A stretch of 64,000 nucleotides of DNA from Schaalia sp. HMT-172 (GCF_030644365.1 NZ_CP130058.1:868001-932000), one strand, 5' to 3'. Counted from the first letter of the stretch, positions 1 through 10,129 are shown. Notes: generated by a model not told the origin, from the sequence alone. Program-made: numbers and translations.

Positions 1-260
1 GAAGAGGCCTTCTGGTCGGCCAGGAACGTCGAGATCGCGTCGGCGACCTCGGACTCCTTGGAGACCACGACGACCTTCGCCGAGTAGTCCTCGAGCTTCT
101 CGATCATTTCCTCGATGACGGCCTGCGAACCGGGCGCGTGCTCGGTGGAACGAATGTAGTCGCGGGGGATCGGGCGCACGGGACGGCCCTGCTGGGAACG
201 GGAGATGGCGTCGCGTGCGCGCGCCAGAATCGCGGTCTTCGCGTCCATGGTGGTGGTCAT
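1..260 (-). CDS. lutC: LutC-like lactate utilisation protein (partial, 3' end beyond window)
   Basis: The first 86 residues are visible; the rest lies outside the window. The N-terminus begins MTTTMDAKTAILARARDAIS and continues with an RPIPRDYI segment and a region like the start of the LUD domain. It starts one base after the stop of lutB, which supports translational coupling. LutC belongs with LutA and LutB in the three-part cytosolic L-lactate oxidation complex of lactate-using bacteria. The assignment rests mainly on gene order (A-B-C) plus the N-terminal look of the protein. A second in-frame ATG four codons downstream is also possible. Confidence 0.82.
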   Translation of the reverse strand, partial: MTTTMDAKTAILARARDAISRSQQGRPVRPIPRDYIRSTEHAPGSQAVIEEMIEKLEDYSAKVVVVSKESEVADAISTFLADQKAS

Positions 261-261
261 G

Positions 262-1866
262 TCACGCCTCCTTCGGGGTCGTGCTGGTGGTCATGCCGTG
301 TTCGGAAGCGAGCGGGAGTCCCGTTGCTGGGCGGTCCGTGCGCGGCGCGTTGGCGTCGGAGTCCTTGTGGGTGCGCTTCCACCACTGACGGAAGGTCTCC
401 TTCGGGGCGACCGGCAGGTCGCGTGCGCGCGTCCACAGTGAGGCCGGGAATGGCAGCGCGCCGATCGAGCCCTTCTTGGCGAACAGGCGAGTGGCCTTGG
501 TGCCGGTGCCGGCAGCCTTCCACAGGGTCGAGTTCGACATGACGGGGGTGGTCACGCCCATCGCGAGGTCCCACACGTCGGGTACGAGGTTGCGCTTGAC
601 GTCGACCGTGCGCGCACGCATGTGGATGAGGATCGTCGGAATGTCGATCTTGACGGGGCAGACCTCGCCGCACGCGCCACAGAGGGAGGACGCGAAGGGC
701 AGGGTGTGCACCGGGTCGTGCTCGTCGAGGCCCTGGGTGAGCTGCGGGGTGAGGATCGCGCCGATGGGGCCCGGGTAGACGGAGCCGTAGGCGTGACCGG
801 AGGTGTGCTGGTAGACCGGACAGATGTTCATGCACGAGCCACAGCGGATGCAGGCGAGGGCCTGGCGGCCGATCGGGTCACACAGGACCTTGGTGCGGCC
901 GTTGTCCATGAGGATGAGGTGGAATTCCTGGGGGCCGTCGCCGGGGGTGACGCCCGTCCACATGGAGGTGTAGGGGTTCATGCGCTCACCGGTCGCGGAG
1001 CGGGGGAGCAGCTGGGAGAAGATCTCGACGTCCTGGAAGCGGGGGACGAGCTTCTCGATGCCCATCAGTGTGATGAGCGTGTCGGGCAGGGTCAGGCACA
1101 TGCGGCCGTTGCCCTCGGACTCGAAGATGGAGACGGTGCCGGTTTCTGCGACGCCCATGTTGGTGCCGGACACGGCGACCTTGGCGTGCAGGAACTTCTT
1201 ACGCAGGTGGGCGCGGGCTGCGGCCGTCAGCTCGGTAGGGTCGTCGGAGAGGTCGCGGGGCGCGTCTTCCATGCGATCCAGGAAGATGCCGCGGACCTCG
1301 GAGCGGTTGCGGTGGATCGCGGGGACCACGATGTGGCTGGGCATGTCGTCGGCCAGCTGGACGATCATCTCGGCGAGGTCGGTCTCGCGAGCGCTGATGC
1401 CCTCTTCCTTCAGGAACTCGTTGAGGTTGGTTTCCTGGGTGGCCATGGACTTGACCTTGACGATCTCGTCGACGCCCTTGGACTTGATGATGTCCGCGAC
1501 GATGCGGTTGGCCTCGTGCTTGTCGCGCGCCCAGTGGACGATGCCGCCGCGGGCGGTCACGTTGCGCTCGAATTCCTCAAGCAGCTCGGGCATGCGCGAA
1601 GCGACCTCGAACTTGACGGCCTCGGCGGCGCTGCGCAGGTTCTCCCAGTCCGGCATTTCTGCGACGCGCTGGGCGCGCTTGGAGCGGATGGTGCGGGTGG
1701 CGTGGCCCAGGTTGCGGCGCATCTGGGTGTTGGCCAGCGTCTTGTGGGCGCCCTCGGGGAAGGTGGGGCCCCAGCGGAGGGTGTCCTCGGGGATGGTGAC
1801 GGTGGTGCGCCAGCCGCCGGTGTGGGAGTCGGGGGCGGAGGGCATTCCGATGAAGGTTGCGGTCAT
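262..1866 (-). CDS. lutB: LutB-type iron-sulfur protein of lactate oxidation
   Basis: This 534-residue protein has an N-terminal LUD domain (about residues 60-320, with VAVSGTNMGVAETGT near 230) followed by a ferredoxin-like domain. That domain has two 4Fe-4S cysteine clusters: CIRCGSCMNICP at 339-350 and CGACGEVCP at 396-404. This is the LutB/YkgF architecture. LutB is thought to carry electrons from L-lactate to pyruvate conversion together with LutA and LutC. The ATG lies 1 bp after the lutA stop, with AGGTGA as ribosome site inside the end of lutA. The C-terminal tail of about 100 residues beyond the clusters is typical of the actinobacterial form. Confidence 0.95.
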   Translation of the reverse strand: MTATFIGMPSAPDSHTGGWRTTVTIPEDTLRWGPTFPEGAHKTLANTQMRRNLGHATRTIRSKRAQRVAEMPDWENLRSAAEAVKFEVASRMPELLEEFERNVTARGGIVHWARDKHEANRIVADIIKSKGVDEIVKVKSMATQETNLNEFLKEEGISARETDLAEMIVQLADDMPSHIVVPAIHRNRSEVRGIFLDRMEDAPRDLSDDPTELTAAARAHLRKKFLHAKVAVSGTNMGVAETGTVSIFESEGNGRMCLTLPDTLITLMGIEKLVPRFQDVEIFSQLLPRSATGERMNPYTSMWTGVTPGDGPQEFHLILMDNGRTKVLCDPIGRQALACIRCGSCMNICPVYQHTSGHAYGSVYPGPIGAILTPQLTQGLDEHDPVHTLPFASSLCGACGEVCPVKIDIPTILIHMRARTVDVKRNLVPDVWDLAMGVTTPVMSNSTLWKAAGTGTKATRLFAKKGSIGALPFPASLWTRARDLPVAPKETFRQWWKRTHKDSDANAPRTDRPATGLPLASEHGMTTSTTPKEA

Positions 1867-1867
1867 G

Positions 1868-2665
1868 TCAGATCACCTGTGCGCTTTCGGGTGCGAAAGA
1901 GATGTTGCCCTCGAAGGGCTGGTCCTTGGTGGATGCCAGGATTTCAGCGAGGTGCATGGGGCGGATGCCGGAGTTGAGGCGGGACAGGCCGCCGCCGACG
2001 TGCATGAGGCAGGAGTAGTCGCCCATGACGAGGACTTCGGCGCGCGTGGACATGACGTTGGTGACCTTGTCCGCGAGCATCGAGGTGGAGGTCTCGGAGT
2101 TCTTCATGGCGAAGGTGCCGCCGAAACCGCAGCAGACCTCGGCGTCGGGCAGGTCGACGAGGGTCAGGCCTTCGACGGCCCGCAGGAGGCGGTAGGGGCG
2201 GTCGCCGACCTTGGCGATTCGCAGCGAGTGGCACGTCGGGTGGTAGGTGACGGTGTGGGGGAAGTAGGCGCCCACGTCTTCCAGGCCGAGGACGTCGGTG
2301 ATCAGCTCGGTCAGGTCGTAGGTGTGCTGGGCGATGAGCTGGGACTTCTTGGCCAGCTCGTGGTCGCCCACGTGCTCGGCGACGACCTTCTGTTCGTGGC
2401 GCGCTGCACCGGTGCAGGAGCCGGAGGGGACGACGATGGCGTCCCACTGGCCGTCGAGCACGGGCTCGAAGGCCTTGACGTGGTTGCGGGTGATCTTGGC
2501 TGCGTCTTCGAAGTAGCCAGTGTTGGCGTGCATCTGTCCGCAGCACACCTGGTCTTCAGGGAAGACGACTTCGTGGCCGAGGCGCTCGAGCAGTGTTACT
2601 GTCGCCTGGGCAGCCTGGGGGAACATGACGTCTGCCAGGCAAGTGGAAAAGAGAGCGATACGCAC
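1868..2665 (-). CDS. lutA: LutA-type (Fe-S)-binding lactate oxidation subunit
   Basis: The protein is 265 residues from a GTG at 2665. That start is preceded by AGGAAGG at a good distance and gives the usual N-terminus VRIALFSTCLADVMFP. An upstream ATG at 2698 is open but has no such site and would add 11 residues. Two CCG-type cysteine motifs, QVCCGQMHANTGY and AEVCCGFGGTFAMKN, are the heterodisulfide-reductase-like CX(n)CCG domains that define LutA/YkgE. It is the first gene of a minus-strand lutABC operon. A possible operator (CAATTG with GGTC beside it) lies about 70 bp upstream; the regulator is not in this window. Confidence 0.94.
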   Translation of the reverse strand: MRIALFSTCLADVMFPQAAQATVTLLERLGHEVVFPEDQVCCGQMHANTGYFEDAAKITRNHVKAFEPVLDGQWDAIVVPSGSCTGAARHEQKVVAEHVGDHELAKKSQLIAQHTYDLTELITDVLGLEDVGAYFPHTVTYHPTCHSLRIAKVGDRPYRLLRAVEGLTLVDLPDAEVCCGFGGTFAMKNSETSTSMLADKVTNVMSTRAEVLVMGDYSCLMHVGGGLSRLNSGIRPMHLAEILASTKDQPFEGNISFAPESAQVI

Positions 2666-3030
2666 TGGGGATCCTTCCTCGTGGGTGCTGTCGTCCATCA
2701 GTATGGCTGGGTCCGAGGTCCCGGGAGACCAATTGTGCGGGGCCTTCGGTGGGTGCCTTTCGGGAGTGGCGTTATCTCGCGGAAAAGTCAGGACATAGGG
2801 ATCGTGAAAAGTTGGCTCGGGGAGGGGAGTTTGGGACCTCTGGGACCCGACTTAGAACAAGGAGATCTTGCGTTTATCGTTTCTTTATCGTCGCGTGCCC
2901 TCACAGGGAAACCCCGGCCTCGTTCATGGATGTTTCATGGACGAGGCCCGGCTGGGTTCTTGGGGGCGTGGCGCGGACTTTCGGGATGCGGCGGGGTAAC
3001 GCCAGCGAAGCAATGGGGCGTGTGCGGGCG
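2666..3030. other. Intergenic region upstream of lutA
   Basis: These 365 bases separate the divergently oriented end of the lipoprotein cluster from lutA. They hold the presumed lutA promoter region (AT-poor, no clear -35/-10 seen by eye), a GACCAATTGTGC segment at 2727-2738 that could be part of a GntR/FadR-type operator, and the shared-stem terminator at 2912-2953. Short open frames here lack ribosome sites and family resemblance. Confidence 0.5.
2912..2953 (-). terminator. Shared-stem terminator after lipoprotein cluster
   Basis: An imperfect hairpin with arms CCCCGGCCTCGTTCATG and CATGGACGAGGCCCGG lies about 80 bp after the stop of the last lipoprotein gene. It belongs to the recurring CCCCGGCCTCGT stem family of this window. 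Confidence 0.6.
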
Positions 3031-3582
3031 CTAGCCGTTGATGCCCTCGCCGGTGACGATGATGAGGTTGCAGTCGGTGGAGGCTGCGAAGTCGGTGATG
3101 TCGAATGAGCCCCATTCCGAGTAGATGGCGTCCTTGTTGGTCTGGAGGACGGTGTTTGCGTGGTCGGCGGGGATTGTGACGAAGTGGCAGTCCTGGGGGA
3201 CGTACTGGTAGAGGCCGGGGTAGATGCCGGGCAGCAGGGTGTTGTTACCGGTGGCGCCCTCGCTGAGCTTCTGGATTGACTCGGGAGCAACGGTGGCGAC
3301 GCCGGTCACCCAGAAGTGGTGGTCGGGGGAGGGCAGTCCGCGTCCCTCAGGGAAGTTGGCCGCCGCGACGTGTCCTTCGGATGCCCCCAGACCGGGCATG
3401 CGCTCGTTGAAGGAGTCGGTGCGCTCCTGAACCTTGATTTCTCCGTCGGTCTTGTAGGTGAATTCGGCGAAGCGCGGGTCTTCTGGAAGTCGTTCGCGAG
3501 ACGAGGCCCCGAAGGGGTTGCACCCAGCGGTGAGAACGGCGATGGCTGCGAGTGCCGTGAGGGTGTGCAAGCGGCGTGTCAT
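3031..3582 (-). CDS. Secreted lipoprotein, tandem paralogue 1
   Basis: This 183-residue protein has a signal peptide with a lipobox (LTAGC, Cys21), so it should be anchored on the outer face of the membrane. The mature part starts CNPFGASSRERLPEDPRFAE, identical in all three tandem paralogues. A second shared block is LLPGIYPGLYQYVPQDCHF. Two later cysteines (QDCHF and STDCNL) could form a disulfide. It is last of three genes in one orientation, 45 bp after paralogue 2, with GGAGAA before the ATG. I do not recognise the family. Its 3' half is nearly identical at DNA level to paralogue 3 and not to the middle copy, which suggests gene conversion. Confidence 0.85.
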   Translation of the reverse strand: MTRRLHTLTALAAIAVLTAGCNPFGASSRERLPEDPRFAEFTYKTDGEIKVQERTDSFNERMPGLGASEGHVAAANFPEGRGLPSPDHHFWVTGVATVAPESIQKLSEGATGNNTLLPGIYPGLYQYVPQDCHFVTIPADHANTVLQTNKDAIYSEWGSFDITDFAASTDCNLIIVTGEGING

Positions 3583-3627
3583 GAGATTCTCCGGTGTGAG
3601 GGGGCGTTCACTGGTTGTGTGCGGCTG

Positions 3628-4173
3628 CTAGTCGCTGAATCCGATGGCGGTGATCACGACGAGGTGACAGTCGCTTGACGCTGCAAGTGCTTTGACGGGT
3701 AGAGCTCCGAAGTCCTTGTTGACCTGCGTGTTGTCGCCCTTGAGGGTCTTGTCGGCGTGTTTTGGGTCGATGGTGGAGAAGTGACAGTCCTGTGGCACGT
3801 ACTGATAGAGGCCTGGGTAGATGCCGGGCAGGAGCGCGGAGCTGGTTGTGCCCTCCATGAGTGCAGTGATCGTCTCGTCGGGGACGGTGGCGACCCCGGT
3901 GAGCCAAAACTCAGGATCGGGGTTGGGGAGCAGGCCGGACGGCGAGTACTCGATGGTTACGTGACCCTCAGTGGCCTGCAAGCCCGGCCAGCGCTCGTTG
4001 AAGGAGTCGGTGCGCTCCTGGACCGTCGGCTTGTTGTCGCTGTCGAAGGTGAACTCGGCGAAGCGCGGGTCCTCTGGAAGTCGTTCGCGAGATGAGGCCC
4101 CGAAGGGGTTGCATGCGGCGGTGAGTGCCACGACGGCGAGTAGTGGCACGATGGCCTTGAGTGGGAGCTTCAT
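3628..4173 (-). CDS. Secreted lipoprotein, tandem paralogue 2
   Basis: This 181-residue lipoprotein has signal peptide MKLPLKAIVPLLAVVALTAA and lipobox Cys21. It shares the CNPFGASSRERLPEDPRFAEFT start, the QERTDSFNERWPGL segment and the LLPGIYPGLYQYVPQDCHF block with its neighbours. The last 60 residues differ clearly (KTLKGDNTQVNKDFGALPVKALAASSDCHLVVITA), so this copy has diverged where copies 1 and 3 agree. The two cysteines in QDCHF and SSDCHL are kept. It lies 22 bp after paralogue 3. The ribosome site is weak. Function unknown. Confidence 0.84.
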   Translation of the reverse strand: MKLPLKAIVPLLAVVALTAACNPFGASSRERLPEDPRFAEFTFDSDNKPTVQERTDSFNERWPGLQATEGHVTIEYSPSGLLPNPDPEFWLTGVATVPDETITALMEGTTSSALLPGIYPGLYQYVPQDCHFSTIDPKHADKTLKGDNTQVNKDFGALPVKALAASSDCHLVVITAIGFSD

Positions 4174-4195
4174 GTGTGGTCCAAAGGTCGGTTTT

Positions 4196-4747
4196 CTAGC
4201 CCCTCATGGCTTCGCCTGTGACGATGATGAGGTTGCAGTCGGTGGAGGCTGCGAAGTCGGTGATGTCGAATGAGCCCCATTCCGAGTAGATGGCGTCCTG
4301 GTTGGTCTGGAGGACGGAGTTCGCGTGGTCGGCGGGGATTGTGACGAAGTGGCAGTCCTGGGGCACGTACTGATAGAGGCCTGGGTAGATGCCTGGTAGC
4401 AACGTGTTACTTCCGTCTGCCCCTTCCGTGAGCTTCGTGACCGTGTCTGTGGGGACGGTTGCGACTCCGGTTAGCCAGGCATGGGAATCGGGGGTTGGTA
4501 AGCCGCGTCCTTCGTGGAAATTCGCGACAACAACGTGTCCATCGGATGCTCCCAGGCCGGGCATGCGCGCGTTGAAGGAATCGGTGCGTTCTTGAACCTT
4601 GATTTCTCCGTCGGTCTTGTAGGTGAATTCGGCGAAGCGCGGGTCCTCTGGAAGTCGTTCGCGAGACGAGGCCCCGAAGGGGTTGCACGCGGCGGTGAGT
4701 GCCACGACGGCGCCCAGTGTAACGATCAAGCGGAGGGGGGTCTTCAC
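4196..4747 (-). CDS. Secreted lipoprotein, tandem paralogue 3 (first in operon)
   Basis: The best start is GTG at 4747, with AGGAAGG nine bases upstream. It gives 183 residues, the same length as paralogue 1, and a proper signal peptide VKTPLRLIVTLGAVVALTAA before lipobox Cys21. A longer frame to 4801 would put an arginine/proline-rich stretch ahead of the signal and is unlikely. A promoter-like TTGCTT, 18 bp, TAGTCT lies upstream on the minus strand (about 4809-4838). It matches paralogue 1 at most positions, including the C-terminal WGSFDITDFAASTDCNLIIV. Role unknown; a surface or cell-wall function is only inferred from the lipobox. Confidence 0.85.
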   Translation of the reverse strand: MKTPLRLIVTLGAVVALTAACNPFGASSRERLPEDPRFAEFTYKTDGEIKVQERTDSFNARMPGLGASDGHVVVANFHEGRGLPTPDSHAWLTGVATVPTDTVTKLTEGADGSNTLLPGIYPGLYQYVPQDCHFVTIPADHANSVLQTNQDAIYSEWGSFDITDFAASTDCNLIIVTGEAMRG

Positions 4748-4844
4748 AGAAGCTGGCCTTCCTGGGCGGCGGGGAAACAGCGGGCGTCGCTGCGGGCTCA
4801 TTGCTTCGAGACTACAAGGATGGGGGAGACGAAAGCAAATAGGA

Positions 4845-4879
4845 CGGGGCCCCGAGAACGCAAGTCTCTCGGGGCCCCG
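4845..4879 (-). terminator. Strong intrinsic terminator between lctP and the lipoproteins
   Basis: A perfect 13-bp inverted repeat, CGGGGCCCCGAGA / TCTCGGGGCCCCG, with a 9-nt loop lies 19 bp after the permease stop. It ends lctP transcription. Confidence 0.75.
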
Positions 4880-4897
4880 CCTGTGCGATGAAGCTGC

Positions 4898-6559
4898 TCA
4901 GTGCGGCATGTAGGAGCCCAGCCAGCCCTGGGAGGCGACGAACACCAGGATGCACAGGACCAGGAGCAGGCCGATCGAGTAGGGGGCGGCCTTCTTAAGG
5001 ATCTCCGCGTCCGATCCCTCCGAATCCACGGAGGTCGCGGCGATCGCCAGGTTCTGGGGGGACACGATCTTGCCGATGCCGCCGCCGATAGTGTTGGCGG
5101 CCAGCAGGATGTTCGGATCGAGGCCGGCGCCCGCGGCGGCGGTGGACTGCAGGTTCGCGAAGAGAGCGCCCGCCGAGGTCGCGGAGCCGGCGACGGCCGT
5201 TCCGATCCAGCCCAGGATGGGGGAGAGGAACGCGAAGGCCGCGCCCGTCGTCGCCAGGGCGGCACCGATCGAAGTGGTCTGCCCGGAGAAGTTCATGACG
5301 AAGGCGAGCGCCATCACGGAGGCGATCGTCAGGATCGCCATGCGCAGCGAGTAGATCGTCTGGGGCAGCACCGCGAACATCTTGCCCACGGAGGTCTGGA
5401 AGCGCCCGCCCGAGGAGTTCGTTCCGTAGACGATGGCGACGACAATGCCGGTGACGAAAATCCACGTGCCGGGGTTGGACAGGATCTGCAGCGAGTAGAT
5501 CGCAGCGGTCGAGGGCGATCCGTCGCCGGTCAGCAGGTTGCCGTAGATGCCGGGCCACGGGATCTTCACGTCCGTGGACGAGAAGAAAGCTGCGACGGGC
5601 TTGGCCAGCTTCGTGATCGCGATGATGACGACGACGAGGACGTAGGGCAGCAGGGCCAGGCCGATACGCGAGCCGGTGGGCTTGTCGGCCTCGTCGGCCT
5701 CGGTTGCGCACTCCGCGGGGGTCGTGGGGCCCCACACCAGCAGGAATGCGTAGCAGGCGGCGAAGCCGAGCAGGGAGGCGACGACGGCGGTCAGCTCGTA
5801 GGAGATGGAGGGGGTGAAGAAGTGGCCTGCACCGGCAGCGAGACCCGCGACGAGGGCGAGGGGCCAGAGCTGGCGCACGCCGCGGGAGCCGTCCAGGATG
5901 AACAGCATGAGGAAGGGGATGAACAGGCAGAAGATCCAGGTCAGGTGGCCCATGTCGCCGGCGACGACGACGGGGTCGGCGCCGCCGAGCTTGCCAGCGG
6001 TGGTCGTGGGGATGGCCATGGCGCCGAAGCCGACGTTGATGGCGTTGCCGACGACGGCCACGACGGCGGCCTTGATCTTGGGGACGCCGAGGGTCACGAG
6101 CATGGCGCAGGTGATGGCCACGGGAGCGCCGAAGCCAGCCAGGCCCTCGAGCAGGCCGCAGAAGCACCAAGCGACGATGAGGGCCTGGGCGCGCTGGTCG
6201 CCGCGGCCGATCGTGTTAAAGACGGCCTTCAGGTCGGAGCTGCGCCCCGACTCCTCGGTGAGGTTGTACAGCCACACGGCCGCGATGATGATGTAAATGA
6301 TCGGCATGAAGCCCATCGCCGCGCCCTGCGTGCCGGCCAGGAGCGCCATGCCAACGGGCATCTTGAAGGCAAGGACCGCGATGACGAGCGAGGTGACGAG
6401 CGAGATGATCGCGCACCAGTGGGTGGCGACCTTGAAGACGCCCATGAGGACGAAGAAGAGGATGAGGGGGAGGAGACCGACGATGGCCGTGAGGAAGACG
6501 TTGCCCGCGACGGACGTCGTCGACGGGGTAAAGGATTGAGCAAACAACAAGGGGGTCAT
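4898..6559 (-). CDS. lctP: L-lactate permease (LctP family)
   Basis: An integral membrane protein of 553 residues with about 12-14 hydrophobic segments. It carries the LctP signatures GFMPIIYIIIAAVWLYNLTE, GLLEGLAGFGAPVAI and GNAINVGFGAMAIPTTT, and near the C-terminus LGWIGTAVAGSATSAGALFANLQ. LctP proteins import lactate or glycolate with protons, which fits the adjacent lut genes. I place the start at ATG 6559 because GGAG stands 5 nt before it. Earlier in-frame ATG (6589) and TTG (6598) codons lie inside the probable promoter/operator. It is separated from lut by the lipoprotein genes but has the same direction. Confidence 0.93.
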   Translation of the reverse strand: MTPLLFAQSFTPSTTSVAGNVFLTAIVGLLPLILFFVLMGVFKVATHWCAIISLVTSLVIAVLAFKMPVGMALLAGTQGAAMGFMPIIYIIIAAVWLYNLTEESGRSSDLKAVFNTIGRGDQRAQALIVAWCFCGLLEGLAGFGAPVAITCAMLVTLGVPKIKAAVVAVVGNAINVGFGAMAIPTTTAGKLGGADPVVVAGDMGHLTWIFCLFIPFLMLFILDGSRGVRQLWPLALVAGLAAGAGHFFTPSISYELTAVVASLLGFAACYAFLLVWGPTTPAECATEADEADKPTGSRIGLALLPYVLVVVIIAITKLAKPVAAFFSSTDVKIPWPGIYGNLLTGDGSPSTAAIYSLQILSNPGTWIFVTGIVVAIVYGTNSSGGRFQTSVGKMFAVLPQTIYSLRMAILTIASVMALAFVMNFSGQTTSIGAALATTGAAFAFLSPILGWIGTAVAGSATSAGALFANLQSTAAAGAGLDPNILLAANTIGGGIGKIVSPQNLAIAATSVDSEGSDAEILKKAAPYSIGLLLVLCILVFVASQGWLGSYMPH

Positions 6560-6587
6560 GACTGCTCCGCGCGTCGTTGTGTGGGAC

Positions 6588-6604
6588 ATTGGACCCAATT
6601 ATCA
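6588..6604 (-). promoter_or_regulatory. Candidate lctP -10 and operator
   Basis: On the minus strand GATAAT (6599-6604) resembles a -10 box, followed at once by ATTGGGTCCAAT (6588-6599), a palindrome with 5-bp arms and a 2-nt centre. Lactate-responsive FadR-type repressors (LldR) bind TTGG/CCAA half-sites, so this could be the lactate operator; that link is inference. Confidence 0.4.
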
Positions 6605-6607
6605 TGA

Positions 6608-8518
<1,911 letters not shown>

Positions 8519-8536
8519 GCGCGCCTCGGCGACAAA

Positions 8537-8580
8537 AGGACCCCGACCTCGTCCATGCGTTGGAACGAGGCCGGGGTCCT
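8537..8580. terminator. Bidirectional shared-stem terminator leuA / TetR
   Basis: The hairpin AGGACCCCGACCTCGT / ACGAGGCCGGGGTCCT, with one mismatch, sits between two convergent genes and could serve both. Confidence 0.7.
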
Positions 8581-8588
8581 TCGCGTTC

Positions 8589-9173
8589 TCAGGCGCGTCC
8601 CGGGGCCGCGGTGGGTTTCTCGGAGAAGAGCGTGAGCGCCCGCAACACCTGCCCGTCGAGGATGCGGGCGATCCGTTCGGTGAGGATGTAGGGGTCGGCG
8701 CTCATGCCGGTCGCGATCCACTGGGAAATGTGGCCGAGGATGGCAAGCGTGAAGTGGTCGGTGATGAATATGCGGTCGCCCTCGGTGACGGTGAGGTTGG
8801 CGCCGAGCTGGTCGACGATGGGCTCCATGACGGCACGCAGCTGCTTGTGGAGAAAGATCTGGAGTTCCTCCATGCCGAGCGAGGAGATGACCGAGCGTGT
8901 CTCCTCCGGGTGGGACTGCATCCATACGAGCATTGCGAGCAGCCCGTCCGACCAGTCGTCGTAGGTCGCGTGGGAGAGGATTTGGTCCGCGACCTCGCGC
9001 TTGAAGACCCACACGGTCAGGTCACGAATGTCGGCAAAATGATAGTAGAACGCCTGACGGGTCACGCCGGCAGCGCGCGTGAGCCCGGAGACCGTCACCT
9101 TAGACAGTGGTGTGGTCGTGAGTGCGTCGCGCAGCGCGAGCGCGAGCGCCGTTTTCGCATCGGGGTGGGGCAT
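8589..9173 (-). CDS. TetR family transcriptional regulator 1
   Basis: This 194-residue regulator has a helix-turn-helix at about residues 25-50 (LSKVTVSGLTRAAGVTRQAF, then YYHF), the classic TetR DNA-binding end. The C-terminal half is of the AefR/DhaS-like type (HFTLAILGHISQWIATGMSADP) and presumably binds a ligand. It is a clear paralogue of the next regulator, with near-identical HTH residues. No target gene lies immediately beside it, and its effector is unknown. A site shared with the other TetR promoter (9202-9220) probably mediates auto- or cross-regulation. Confidence 0.92.
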   Translation of the reverse strand: MPHPDAKTALALALRDALTTTPLSKVTVSGLTRAAGVTRQAFYYHFADIRDLTVWVFKREVADQILSHATYDDWSDGLLAMLVWMQSHPEETRSVISSLGMEELQIFLHKQLRAVMEPIVDQLGANLTVTEGDRIFITDHFTLAILGHISQWIATGMSADPYILTERIARILDGQVLRALTLFSEKPTAAPGRA

Positions 9174-9201
9174 CGGAGGTCCTCGTCGACGGTCAGAGAG
9201 A

Positions 9202-9220
9202 GGTTACGTGCGAACTATAC
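9202..9220. promoter_or_regulatory. Candidate TetR operator 1
   Basis: GGTTACGTGCGAACTATAC lies 29 bp upstream of TetR 1. It matches the two motif copies before TetR 2 at GTTACGNGNRAACYAT. Read on the minus strand it includes TATAGT, a possible -10 box. Confidence 0.5.
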
Positions 9221-9494
9221 ATGTCAGAATGCGGAACCGCTTAATCCCGCGCCTAGACACAACTGACCAATTGTACAGCGCGTCCCTGGCCACACGTGAA
9301 TACTCTGACCATATTGCGTCTTGACACCTCGGGCTGACCGCAATCAAAAAGTTATAAACAGGCGCGCTGTGGGCATTTGGGGATGTGCTGCGTGAGCTGC
9401 GCGTGCGTCGTGGGGCGGTCGAGAGTGAGTCAATGGTCAGGTTATCGTTCGTGGTTCGTCGTCACAGGGGATTGGTGTTGCGCGGCATGAAGAA

Positions 9495-9526
9495 CCCCGG
9501 CCTCGTCGAGTGGGACGAGGCCGGGG
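9495..9526 (-). terminator. Shared-stem terminator after TetR 2
   Basis: A perfect 12-bp inverted repeat, CCCCGGCCTCGT / ACGAGGCCGGGG, with an 8-nt loop. Confidence 0.7.
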
Positions 9527-9570
9527 TGGGCTGCGTTGTGCACCCTCACGCGGCTGGTGGGAAGGCCGCG

Positions 9571-10110
9571 TTACTGTGCCAGGCGGGCCAGGGCCGGGGT
9601 GGTCTGGTCGGTCATGAGGATGCGCATGCGTGCGATGGCCAGTGAGGGGTTCACCTCTAGGCCGGAGAGCATCCACTGGGCCATGTGGGCGCCGGTGGCC
9701 AGGGCGAAGTGCTGGGCGACGACGTCGCGCGCGGTGGCCGAGGCGGAGCCGGGCAGGCGGGACTCGATGAGTTCCTGTGCGTTCGAGATCAGGAAGGCCC
9801 ATAGGTCGTTGGCCTCGATCGTCTTCATGGCGGCGGCGGTCTCGTCGCGGTGCTCATGCATCCACATCATGGTCGCTTCGACCGCGTCGAGCCATTCTCC
9901 CGAACTGGCGGTCAGGCGAGATGTGACTTCCTCGCGGAAAACCCACGCATTGAGGTCCTTGAGGGAGTTGAAGTGGTAGTAGAACGCTTGTCGGGTGACT
10001 CCTGCGGCGCGTGTCAGTGCGCTGACAGAGATCTTTGACAGCGGGGTCTGCGTCAGGGCCTGGCGCAGGGCTGTGCCAAGCTTTTCGCGAGCATCAATCG
10101 GGGGAGCCAT
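9571..10110 (-). CDS. TetR family transcriptional regulator 2
   Basis: A 179-residue TetR protein with HTH at about residues 24-50 (LSKISVSALTRAAGVTRQAF, then YYHF), differing from TetR 1 by only a few residues there. The two C-terminal domains are related but more diverged (HFALATGAHMAQWMLSGLEVNP here). The pair looks like a local duplication whose DNA specificity is conserved. GGAAGG 8-13 nt before the ATG serves as ribosome site. Two direct copies of the shared operator lie just upstream. Ligand and regulon are not evident from context. Confidence 0.91.
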   Translation of the reverse strand: MAPPIDAREKLGTALRQALTQTPLSKISVSALTRAAGVTRQAFYYHFNSLKDLNAWVFREEVTSRLTASSGEWLDAVEATMMWMHEHRDETAAAMKTIEANDLWAFLISNAQELIESRLPGSASATARDVVAQHFALATGAHMAQWMLSGLEVNPSLAIARMRILMTDQTTPALARLAQ

Positions 10111-10129
10111 TTGTTTCCTTCCTTCGACG

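Larger units (their letters stand above)
9174..9570. other. Intergenic region between the two TetR genes
   Basis: These 397 bases hold the promoter/operator of TetR 1 (9202-9220), an AT-richer stretch at 9220-9370 without any convincing open frame, and the terminator of TetR 2 at 9495-9526. Nothing else is recognised. Confidence 0.5.

Noticed and set aside
622-1977. Long plus-strand open frame of about 450 codons opposite lutB/lutA
   Set aside because: It is antisense to two clear Fe-S genes. Its protein is a Gly/Val/Asp-rich shadow typical of high-GC antisense frames, without a ribosome site.
4901-6607. Long plus-strand open frame of 568 codons opposite lctP
   Set aside because: Low-complexity Asp/Gly/Glu protein antisense to a recognised permease; explained by codon bias of the real gene.
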